NCBI GenBank assembly: GCA_965228615.1
Contig: CBDDHT010000003.1
Span: 992,001-1,056,000 of the forward strand
DNA from: CBDDHT01 sp965228615
GTDB lineage: Bacteria; Pseudomonadota; Alphaproteobacteria; Rhizobiales; Methyloligellaceae
Length of the DNA: 64,000 nt
Direction of reading: 5' to 3'
The notes below the pieces were generated by a model. That model was not told where the DNA came from. It searched no databases and saw only the letters and a program-made list of their open reading frames with translations. Positions 25,962 to 33,208 of the stretch are shown one piece after another. A program made the translations under genes and the position numbers. Each line of letters starts with the position of its first letter. Positions within the stretch are counted from its first letter, which is position 1.

Positions 25962-26062
25962 GCCGCCTCTTCCGCCTCACAATTCAATTGCCGCCGGCGC
26001 GAGCGTTAGCATAGCGCGGTGAATTCTTCATATGGTTGGCACTTGCTTCAAAAACGACGTCC

Positions 26063-26100
26063 TTGACAATGCCGCCTTATGTTCTCTTTATGTTCTCATG
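26063..26100 (+). promoter_or_regulatory. dinB promoter with LexA (SOS) box
   Basis: TTGACA at 26063-26068 is a consensus -35 box. GTTC-TCTTTAT-GTTC at 26081-26095 matches the alphaproteobacterial LexA site GTTC-N7-GTTC exactly and covers the expected -10 position, so bound LexA would block the polymerase. It is 70 bp upstream of dinB. Confidence 0.85.
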
Positions 26101-26166
26101 ATTGATTGTGCCTGTATATCGTTCCGGACGACCGGATTCGAGCATCTCATTCTCTGAAGAGGCGGC

Positions 26167-27414
26167 ATGAATATGACGCCAACAATTCTACACGCGGACC
26201 TCGACGCCTTTTACGCCTCGGTCGAGCAAATGCTCGATCCGTCATTGCGCGGCAAACCGATTGCCGTCGGTGGAGGCGTTGTCCTGGCCGCGTCCTACGA
26301 AGCCAGAGCATTTGGCGTGCGTGGCGGCATGTCTGGAAGGCAGGCACGCAAGCTTTGTCCGGAACTGCAATTCGTCGGCGGTCGTTACAAGGACTATCAA
26401 CAGCTTGGCGACGCTGCCATTGCCGTGATGGGTGACTTCACACCTGCGATCGAGCGAATCTCGATCGATGAAGCTTTTGCCGATGTCGCCGGCTGCGAGC
26501 ATCTTTTTGGATCGCCTGCCGAGATCGCGGGAAAGATACGCGAACGCGTGCGTACCGAGATCGGTCTGCCAATCTCGGTTGGCGTTGCGCGGACTAAACA
26601 TCTTGCAAAGATCGCCTCGCAGGTCGCCAAGCCCGATGGCCTTGTTGTCGTGGCCCCCGAAGCCGAACGCACGTTTCTTCGAGACCTCCCCGTCGAACTC
26701 ATGTGGGGTGTCGGACCTGTTGCAAAGGCGCGGCTCGCCGAAGACGGTATATTTACGATTGGCCAGCTGGCCGAGACACCTGGGCACTCGTTGGAAAAGC
26801 TGCTGGGTCAGTCCCTCGGAAACAAGCTGGAGGCACTGGCGCGCAACCGCGATCCGAGACGCGTGGTGACGAGCCGGCGCGCGCGATCGGTCGGAGCACA
26901 GTCGGCACTTGGCAAAAAGCCTCCCGTCAAAGATGTGATCGGCCCGACCCTGCATTATCTCGCCGACAGAGTAGCCTCGCGGCTCCGCGCCAAGTCGCGG
27001 GCCGGTCGAACTATTACGGTTCGCGTACGGTTTGCCGATATGCGTGCGGTAACGCGTTCGGCAACGCTGCCGGCGGCGATTTCGGCGACCATGACCCTTG
27101 CGGAAATTGCCGAGGATCTCGTAAGCACCGCGCTCGCGGACCACCCAAGAGAGAGAACGATTTCGCTCCTGGCGATTTCGGTTTCGCATCTGGAGACCGA
27201 TAATACGCTACAGCTGGAACTCCCCTTCAGGCTTGAAGGCGAGAAACGTCGTCCCGGCACAAAGAATGGCGCGGCTCGTTGGACCGCGGACAGAGCCGTC
27301 GATGCGATCCGCGACCGCTTCGGGCGGAAGGCCGTTGGATATGGCTCGGTTGCACTACGTGATCGCCGTTCGGTCCCCGACGATTTTCGAGAACTTGCGG
27401 AGCGGGAGTTGTGA
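26167..27414 (+). CDS. dinB: DNA polymerase IV
   Basis: This 415-residue Y-family polymerase has HADLDAFYASVEQ (first catalytic Asp) at residues 9-21, the steric-gate region, AASYEARAFGVRGGM, and the second acidic pair ISIDEAFADVAG. The thumb (MWGVGPVAKARLAEDG) and little-finger domain follow. It copies past damaged bases and makes untemplated errors. The SOS box upstream shows damage-induced expression. ATG 26167 or 26173 could start translation; the first is used. No imuB/dnaE2 genes are adjacent. Confidence 0.95.
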   Translation: MNMTPTILHADLDAFYASVEQMLDPSLRGKPIAVGGGVVLAASYEARAFGVRGGMSGRQARKLCPELQFVGGRYKDYQQLGDAAIAVMGDFTPAIERISIDEAFADVAGCEHLFGSPAEIAGKIRERVRTEIGLPISVGVARTKHLAKIASQVAKPDGLVVVAPEAERTFLRDLPVELMWGVGPVAKARLAEDGIFTIGQLAETPGHSLEKLLGQSLGNKLEALARNRDPRRVVTSRRARSVGAQSALGKKPPVKDVIGPTLHYLADRVASRLRAKSRAGRTITVRVRFADMRAVTRSATLPAAISATMTLAEIAEDLVSTALADHPRERTISLLAISVSHLETDNTLQLELPFRLEGEKRRPGTKNGAARWTADRAVDAIRDRFGRKAVGYGSVALRDRRSVPDDFRELAEREL

Positions 27415-27591
27415 TGAGTGCCGCTGACACGGGGTCAAATTGAAAGCGTGGCCCTTTTTCGGATATGTGCGACTGGCCCGTATGATGATCCCTATGGAAG
27501 AGCGGTCCATGGAATTCGCCTGCGCGATGTCGCTGTTCCAGCGGTTGGCGTCGAAGGCAAATACGACGCCAACCGCCAGAGCCCTTTCAGC

Positions 27592-28134
27592 TCATTCAAT
27601 TCCTAGTTTCTTCGCCACGCGAATTGTCTCATCGAGATGATGGGAAAAGTGCGGCAGTACCGACTCAAGATGAGCCTTCAGTTCCGGGTGGCTGGTCGCG
27701 GGAAGAAGTATCTTCTTCACAGCCTCTATCGCCGAGCGGTGAAAATCGATCTCGTGGAGGATGTAGGCCCTGTCGAACTCAGCACCGGATTTCGCACGAA
27801 GTTTTGCGATCACATCGTAGTGGCGTTTGGCTGCTGCCGCCCGAGCGGCCGGCAGGCTCGGGGTCACACCGATCTTGACAGCAAGCTCGTGAGCCGCTTT
27901 GCGCACGCCCGTATGATCCCGCGACACCATTTCGGCCAGCGCTCGCACCTCCGAGGAATGTCCTTTCACCTGTCCGACCAATGCGGTCTCGATGTCGATA
28001 CTGTTGACCTGATTGTAAATCGCGACAATCGCGGCGTCGTTGATCTGCCCGGCGTGCACTGCGACCGGCATCAGACTGACTGCAATTGCACCTGCTATCA
28101 GCGCACGCAGCCGAGAAATGGCGGTATAGGCCAT
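27592..28134 (-). CDS. DUF4142 secreted protein
   Basis: This 180-residue protein has a signal peptide (residues 1-28, LIAGAIAVSLMPVAVHA) and a four-helix, ferritin-like DUF4142 domain. Landmarks are EMVSRDHTGVRKAAHELAVK near residue 70, FDRAYILHEIDFHRSAIEAV near 120, and paired histidines in LPHFSHHLDETIRVAKKLG. The family's role is not established; stress and outer-membrane functions have been proposed. It is divergent from a LysR gene across an AT-rich spacer (28135-28245). Confidence 0.88.
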   Translation of the reverse strand: MAYTAISRLRALIAGAIAVSLMPVAVHAGQINDAAIVAIYNQVNSIDIETALVGQVKGHSSEVRALAEMVSRDHTGVRKAAHELAVKIGVTPSLPAARAAAAKRHYDVIAKLRAKSGAEFDRAYILHEIDFHRSAIEAVKKILLPATSHPELKAHLESVLPHFSHHLDETIRVAKKLGIE

Positions 28135-28245
28135 CGACTGTTCTCCTGGTTGGGTTGAATTCGAACGATGCGAAGATAGGGTGCTGCATATATATTGAGA
28201 AATTTTATTTTTTTATGATATATATAGTTCGTTAGAATATATTGG

Positions 28246-29223
28246 ATGCGTTCGATGAACCTCAATCAGCTTCGGTTTGCGAGCACGGTCGCAAGCTGCG
28301 GTTCATTCAGCCGCGCGGCCGAGGCATGCCATGTGACCCAACCGACGCTTTCGAACGGCGTTGCTCAGCTCGAAAAGCAACTCGGAGCCAAACTGTTTGA
28401 ACGCACCACGCGCCGGGTTGCCCTGACGTCGTTCGGTCGACATATGGTTCCGATGATCGATCAGGTACTGAGCGCTGTTGACGATCTCGATAGATCAGCA
28501 GACGCTTTTCTCAAGCCCGCCGCGAAGATTTCACGGATCGGTCTTTCTCCATTGATCGACACAGGGCGATTAACGCGCATTCTGGAGCCGTTTCGACGGA
28601 CCCATCCGGACGTCGAGATCTTCTTCAAGCAGTGTTTCATGAATGACCTCTTTCATCGGCTGCAATCCGAAAAGATCGATGTCGCACTTTGGCCACTCCC
28701 TGTTGAAGTGCAGACATCGCAATATCTTTCGGTACCGCTCTACAAAGAGCCGCTCATGTTCGTGCCGGGCACGGAAACGATGCCCAAAACCACCCCAAGC
28801 GGTTTCGCCACGGTTCCATCGATCGCAAATGAAACCTTCGTTCTAACGCCGGATCTGTGTGGTCTCGTACGCGCTACGAGACAAATCTTTGACAGTGCGG
28901 GCGTCCCGCTGATCGAGTATCCCGGCCAGGCTCTCAGCTATGAGGTTATGCAAGAGTGGGCCACGCTCGGTATCGGATCGGCAATCCTGCCCATGAGCAA
29001 ACTGCAGGATGATCATCTCGAAGATGCTCTACCGCTTGGTACCGCAAAAGATCGTCCCCTGCGACTCGAGCTTGTTGCGAGCTGGAAGCGATCGACAGCG
29101 ACGTTGCCGCACAATCAAGCTTTACAGCAACATATTCAGAACGTGGTTCCAAAGCTGATCGCAGGAGACGCAGATACCGAGCCGGGTCAAACCCAACCAT
29201 CATCTCGTACTATGCAATACTGA
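28246..29223 (+). CDS. LysR-family transcriptional regulator
   Basis: This 325-residue LysR protein begins MNLNQLRFASTVASCGSFSR (from ATG 28255; ATG 28246 adds three residues) with recognition helix HVTQPTLSNGVAQLEKQLG. The C-terminus, after the effector domain, is about 25 residues longer than usual and polar. It is divergent from the DUF4142 gene. The promoter region contains TATATATTGAG and TATATATAGTTCG, which may hold its site, but no clean palindrome is visible. Effector unknown. Confidence 0.92.
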   Translation: MRSMNLNQLRFASTVASCGSFSRAAEACHVTQPTLSNGVAQLEKQLGAKLFERTTRRVALTSFGRHMVPMIDQVLSAVDDLDRSADAFLKPAAKISRIGLSPLIDTGRLTRILEPFRRTHPDVEIFFKQCFMNDLFHRLQSEKIDVALWPLPVEVQTSQYLSVPLYKEPLMFVPGTETMPKTTPSGFATVPSIANETFVLTPDLCGLVRATRQIFDSAGVPLIEYPGQALSYEVMQEWATLGIGSAILPMSKLQDDHLEDALPLGTAKDRPLRLELVASWKRSTATLPHNQALQQHIQNVVPKLIAGDADTEPGQTQPSSRTMQY

Positions 29224-29350
29224 TAAGATCGATACGCTTCTCAAGGTGCACGAACATGGCAGGCGCGGGAAAGACCCGATTTACGGACGCGGATTGATCC
29301 TGACCCCAAAGTCCTGCAAATCCTGAGCGAATGCCGGCGATCGCTCGACG

Positions 29351-29372
29351 TTATACCAGCGGTGGTATTAGG
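29351..29372. repeat. Collapsed remnant of inverted-repeat mobile element
   Basis: TTATACCAGCGGTGGTATTA with GG following joins the two outer ends of the element family seen complete at 45705-45967 (left TTATACCAGCGG, right GTGGTATTAG-like), with the whole centre gone. It overlaps the end of the GntR gene, and its TAA supplies that gene's stop codon. Confidence 0.5.
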
Positions 29373-30330
29373 CATCCTGACTCGCGACGAATGTCGAACG
29401 GTCCTGCTGGCTTCCCTGGAGATGAGCAACCATTAGCTCCTGCGCTTCGGACAAGGAACCACGCGTTATCGGATCGAGAATTTCGAGATGCTGCTGTGCT
29501 GCAACCTGAAGGTGTCGAAAATCAACAAATCCGCGAAATTCCGCAAAGCGCCGGAGTCGGTTGTGCTGCCTTAGCGCCGACAACAAAAAACGGTTGCCCG
29601 ACCATTTGACCAACGTCTCATGAAAGCGGGTATGCATTTCGAAGCATTCGGTCAACTTTTCAGAATTGATTGATCCGGCACGAATCCCTTCCTGTTCGCG
29701 CCGGATTTGATCCAACTCCTGAAGATCCGGATTGTAATCCGGCTCGCCGAAAGCCAGGGGCTCGAGCATCAGTCGAAAACGATAACTCTGATCACAATCG
29801 CTTTTGTTTCTGATCACTGAAGCGAAGACCCATCCGCGTCCGGGGCGACGCCTGGCGACCCCTTCCCCGGCCATCCTCTGGAGGACACGTGACAGTTGCC
29901 GCCGCCCCACACCGTATCTGCGCATCAGTTCGACTTCGGTGATGGTGTTCTCAAGCGCGCCATCAATACGGTCGTTGCCGATTGCCTGATAGAGAGAGTC
30001 ATGGTCCGAAGTCAGATCGGCATCGATATCGCTGTCTCTGTCTTGCGGTTCTTGTGCAGCGAAAAAGCCGCGTTTGGGCTCCGATGTGACAAAACCCTGC
30101 TCAGCCAGGAGCCTGAGGGCCTGCATTACCGGCGTTCGGGACACATGGAGGCGATCCGCCAGCGGCTGAACGGCAAGATGGGCACCCGGAGCAAGCTTCT
30201 CGGACCGGATCAGATCATAAATCTGCCGGGCAAGCATGTGATGAAGATCGCTGAAGCTTGCTTCGGTCATCTCACTTTCGGCACGCGGCACCGCTCTGGG
30301 TTTGATGTTTGCACTGAGATCTGAACTCAC
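29368..30330 (-). CDS. GntR-family regulator with two winged-helix domains
   Basis: This 320-residue protein starts with a FadR-type GntR winged helix (about residues 28-92: LARQIYDLIRSEKLAPGAHL, RLHVSRTPVMQALRLLAEQG). A second winged-helix-like segment lies at about 112-172 (AIGNDRIDGALENTITEVEL, RRYGVGRRQLSRVLQRMAGE, GRGWVFA). The helical FCD effector domain follows from about 185 (YRFRLMLEPLAFGEPDYNPD, ECFEMHTRFHETLVKWSGNR). Usual FadR-type proteins have one DNA-binding domain and 220-250 residues. It is divergent from a secreted-protein gene. The stop codon falls inside a mobile-element remnant, so the last residues may be recent. Confidence 0.88.
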   Translation of the reverse strand: MSSDLSANIKPRAVPRAESEMTEASFSDLHHMLARQIYDLIRSEKLAPGAHLAVQPLADRLHVSRTPVMQALRLLAEQGFVTSEPKRGFFAAQEPQDRDSDIDADLTSDHDSLYQAIGNDRIDGALENTITEVELMRRYGVGRRQLSRVLQRMAGEGVARRRPGRGWVFASVIRNKSDCDQSYRFRLMLEPLAFGEPDYNPDLQELDQIRREQEGIRAGSINSEKLTECFEMHTRFHETLVKWSGNRFLLSALRQHNRLRRFAEFRGFVDFRHLQVAAQQHLEILDPITRGSLSEAQELMVAHLQGSQQDRSTFVASQDA

Positions 30331-30476
30331 CCCCTCCTAGATAATGCATCTGGAGTCGTACGCGAGCAATCGACTGTCCATCGCAAGCCGTCCCCATGGA
30401 ACGTGTGGCTTGCTTAGACCGGGTAGAGAAGACCATTGTACTGCTAGCGATTATATGAAGTGGAGGGCGTTCGACC

Positions 30477-30977
30477 ATGAGACATATTTACCGATCGGCT
30501 GCCATTGCCCTCACACTGTTGGCAGCGAGCCTGCCGGCAACGGCCGAACCCATCACCATGTCCTATCAGGCGATAACACATATTCGTAGCGCGCACTCGA
30601 CACCGGTACTCGATGTTCCAAGCCATACCGTCGGGGTTGCCGCATTTCGCGGATTGGCAATATTTCCCAAGCAACAGATTGCCGTGCATCGTTATGACGG
30701 TTGGTTCGACATCAAAGAGGGATCGGGAAAATTCCATGGCTACGCTCTTTGGCGGTTTGACGACAAGTCGGAAATTCGGGCTGCTTATGACGGCAGGGCG
30801 CGAAAGCTAGGAGGCAAAGGATTTGCCGTCGAAGCGACCATTCGTGACGTCACCGGGACGGGACGATTTGCAGGCATTACGGGAGACGGCGAGTTCAAGG
30901 GACGCCGGGTCGAGCCAATCGACAAGGGAGGCAGCACGTATCTCGAGGGCACATTAACGCTTATGACTCCCGACTGA
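30477..30977 (+). CDS. Secreted protein, possible allene-oxide-cyclase-like barrel
   Basis: This 166-residue protein has a signal peptide (residues 1-23, SAAIALTLLAASLPATA). The mature part has the pattern of a small beta barrel, with DGWFDIKEGSGKFHGYALWR, VEATIRDVTGTGRFAGITGD and GSTYLEGTLTL, similar to bacterial proteins related to allene-oxide cyclase. Enzymatic activity is not implied. The start ATG 30477 has GGAGGGC 7-13 nt upstream. It is divergent from the two-winged-helix GntR gene, a possible regulator. Confidence 0.7.
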   Translation: MRHIYRSAAIALTLLAASLPATAEPITMSYQAITHIRSAHSTPVLDVPSHTVGVAAFRGLAIFPKQQIAVHRYDGWFDIKEGSGKFHGYALWRFDDKSEIRAAYDGRARKLGGKGFAVEATIRDVTGTGRFAGITGDGEFKGRRVEPIDKGGSTYLEGTLTLMTPD

Positions 30978-30983
30978 CGCGGG

Positions 30984-31682
30984 TCAGATCCTTGCGGTTT
31001 CCGCCAGACACTGCCGGTCCTCTATACAGTAATAACCGCTGATGCGGCTGACGATGTTGTCCTTGCCCCATTCCTTGAGCTGGCGATTGACGTTTTCGCG
31101 CGCCGTCCCCGTCATACGGGCGAAGTCCGCCTGGGTGAACTTCTGACGGATAAGCAAACGGCCGCCATCGAGCGGTTCGCCGAATCCCTCCGCAAGCCGC
31201 AGCATTACACGCGCAAGCCGCCCTGCCAGCGGCAGCAGCTGATAAGCCGCAAAGGCCTCATTCGACGCGCGCAGCCTGACACAGATGATCTCCAGCATAT
31301 GCCGGTAGACGGAGGGATTCTCATCCGCAAATCGCGTAAAGTCGCGCGATGCAAGGAAGGCCAATTGGCAATCCTTGAGCGCCACGACGTCGGCAGATCG
31401 AGGCGCGCCGTCGATCAGACCCATTTCACCGATCACGTCCCCTGCACCCACAACAGCAAGCAAGGCTTCCTCACCCTCGTTGGAAACGGTCTGCACCTTC
31501 AAAACGCCTTCAATGATCGAGTAACAGCCGTCCGAGCGGTCGCCCTGGGCAAACAGCGGTTTTCCCTGGCCGAGTTCGACGATCCGTGCGAGGCGGACAA
31601 GGCCGTCCAATGCGTCCCGGCCAAGCCCTTCGAACAGCGCGGAACTCTCGAAAATCGACCCGTTCAGGTCCTTTTTGCTCAC
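30984..31682 (-). CDS. Crp/Fnr-family transcriptional regulator
   Basis: This 232-residue protein has a cyclic-nucleotide-binding-type beta barrel (GQGKPLFAQGDRSDGCYSII through VVGAGDVIGEMGLIDGAPRS, with the Crp-like GEMGLI(D)GAPRSA segment), a dimer helix, and the Crp helix-turn-helix FTQADFARMTGTARENVNRQ. The N-terminal Fe-S cysteines of FNR are absent, so it senses a ligand rather than oxygen through a cluster. The phosphate-cassette-like RSA suggests cAMP or a related ligand, uncertain. It is divergent from a tiny membrane-protein gene whose upstream region holds a TGTGA-N6-TCACT site. Confidence 0.9.
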   Translation of the reverse strand: MSKKDLNGSIFESSALFEGLGRDALDGLVRLARIVELGQGKPLFAQGDRSDGCYSIIEGVLKVQTVSNEGEEALLAVVGAGDVIGEMGLIDGAPRSADVVALKDCQLAFLASRDFTRFADENPSVYRHMLEIICVRLRASNEAFAAYQLLPLAGRLARVMLRLAEGFGEPLDGGRLLIRQKFTQADFARMTGTARENVNRQLKEWGKDNIVSRISGYYCIEDRQCLAETARI

Positions 31683-31781
31683 GAAATCATCCTATCAAGG
31701 CGGACAATGCGGCTCATTTTCCTTGGAAAACCGGGAATGTCCGCATTTTCAATCCATTAATCTTAAGCGAATCGTACCAAG

Positions 31782-31797
31782 TGTGATGTCCGTCACT
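31782..31797. promoter_or_regulatory. Crp/Fnr-type binding site
   Basis: TGTGATGTCCGTCACT, that is TGTGA-N6-TCACT, close to the Crp consensus. It lies between the Crp/Fnr-family gene (start 31682) and a tiny membrane-protein gene (start 31874). A similar site stands before the tiny gene at 54523. Confidence 0.6.
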
Positions 31798-31873
31798 TCC
31801 ACGTTTGGCGCCGATCCCCATTTCTAGAACAAGCCAGTAAGCGTAAACCGCCAATCCCCGGGTGGAGGGACAG

Positions 31874-32053
31874 ATGCTCAATCGTAAGATTCGTCATATC
31901 GCAAAGCATAACAACGCAAGCGAAAGCGTCTCTGTCAAACCGGCAGACCGTGCCCAGAAAAGGGCATTTCACGCCTATGTGGCGACGGGCTTCGTGCTTG
32001 TCTACATGATGGCCGTGACGGCAAGCACCATCGCAATGGCTGCCGTGCTCTAG
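31874..32053 (+). CDS. Small single-pass membrane protein
   Basis: This 59-residue protein has a basic N-terminus (MLNRKIRHIAKHNNASES) and one transmembrane helix near the C-terminus (residues 37-57, YVATGFVLVYMMAVTASTIA). GGAGGGACAG lies just upstream of ATG 31874; a longer start is possible. No family is recognised. It has a Crp/Fnr-like site 77 bp upstream and is followed 77 bp later by another tiny membrane-protein gene. The coding call rests on size, ribosome site, membrane helix and context. Confidence 0.6.
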   Translation: MLNRKIRHIAKHNNASESVSVKPADRAQKRAFHAYVATGFVLVYMMAVTASTIAMAAVL

Positions 32054-32130
32054 GGCTGGTTAAGGAAAACGCTTCAAAATTTGATTTACGCACCGTCCTC
32101 GTTCGCGAGGACGCGGGAAGGACAGGACCA

Positions 32131-32262
32131 ATGAAACGCCATCTTATTCAATTCTCGACGCTTCTCGCAGCAACGGCGATGGGCATAACCGCATTCACGT
32201 TTCTCGCGACGATCGGATTTCTGACACTCTCCGCATTCGGTGTCGTCGCCGCTCCGGTTTAA
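32131..32262 (+). CDS. 43-residue small membrane protein
   Basis: A 43-residue frame from ATG 32131 to TAA 32262: a short basic start (MKRHLIQFSTLLAATAMGIT) then one long hydrophobic helix ending FGVVAAPV. GGAAGGACAGGA lies 4-15 nt upstream, a good ribosome site. It could also be a signal-peptide-like leader, but the protein ends right after the hydrophobic part. It is probably in one transcript with the small gene before it. Function unknown. Confidence 0.55.
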   Translation: MKRHLIQFSTLLAATAMGITAFTFLATIGFLTLSAFGVVAAPV

Positions 32263-32309
32263 AATCCTTATTCGTCTTCGCCACTTCCCTTCGGCGAAGG
32301 CCGACCGGT

Positions 32310-33194
32310 CTATGTTCCCGTCACGATCAGATGCGTACCGCAGGCATCTCGAGGCGCGACGACGATCCGGTCGGACGCAGAGGTCGCCGGGGTCATACCG
32401 TTCTTGTCGAGTATGGTTTTGACCTTGGCGACGTCGCCCGTAAAACAAACCGCAGCAACGCCCGGCGCCTCCGGTACGGCGTCGCCGAGCAACCGGGACG
32501 CGGTGTCCGGTAGCGCGACGCGGACCCGTCCGCGATCGAGCGGGATCACCCATTCTCCATCCTTGACCGCGGTCCGCTGCGTATAGCGTTGCAACCGCTC
32601 GATGCTCTCCCGTTCGTCCTCGACCACGAATATGACTTCGTCGATCGCTTCGATGCCATTGTCGCGGGCGATGTATCGCTCTTGCCACATATGCTCCGGC
32701 GTATGATGGCTGAGAGTCTGCAGGCGCCCCTCGGGGATCGAGCCGAGCCGCGGCCGGATCACGGTGAAGGCAACCTCGGTTTCGCTTCCGTCGGCCGCTT
32801 CAACCGTTCGCCGCAGATTGACGGTGGGGAGAATATCGAAGCCGGCCTCCGCCAGCCGGCGTCCCTCCGCCTCCCCGTCCGCGACCGTGAATGCCACCAG
32901 ATGGACCCCCATGTAGCGCGCGAGAGAGGCCCTCAAATGTTGCGTGACATAGGTGTCGACACCATTGAGCGCGACCAGAATCTCCAGATAACCGATGGGG
33001 AGCATCATCAACCGATTGGCGGAACCGGGGAGCTTGAGTTCGCCCGTATCCGGATCGCGGTCGCCGTGGACCGAGTATGGCGTCAGTGGAAACCCAAGCC
33101 GCGTGAACGCCTCGGAGGCCCCATCGATATCGGGTACGAACCAGGCCACATGGTCGAGAAAGATCTCACCCTCACCCGGTGTCTGTCGAACCAT
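32310..33194 (-). CDS. VOC / glyoxalase-like domain protein
   Basis: This protein of about 294 residues has a VOC-fold start (IFLDHVAWFVPDIDGASEAF, TRLGF) and an internal repeat from about residue 180 (EAIDEVIFVVEDERESIERL). It resembles the Glyoxalase_3-like two-domain proteins. VOC enzymes bind a divalent metal and act on small keto or aromatic compounds. ATG 33194 is chosen because GAGGA lies 8 nt upstream; ATG 33221 would overlap the upstream gene. It follows the TPP-enzyme gene by 14 bp in the same operon, so the two probably share a pathway. Substrate unknown. Confidence 0.82.
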   Translation of the reverse strand: MVRQTPGEGEIFLDHVAWFVPDIDGASEAFTRLGFPLTPYSVHGDRDPDTGELKLPGSANRLMMLPIGYLEILVALNGVDTYVTQHLRASLARYMGVHLVAFTVADGEAEGRRLAEAGFDILPTVNLRRTVEAADGSETEVAFTVIRPRLGSIPEGRLQTLSHHTPEHMWQERYIARDNGIEAIDEVIFVVEDERESIERLQRYTQRTAVKDGEWVIPLDRGRVRVALPDTASRLLGDAVPEAPGVAAVCFTGDVAKVKTILDKNGMTPATSASDRIVVAPRDACGTHLIVTGT

Positions 33195-33208
33195 CGTCTT
33201 GTCCTCGC

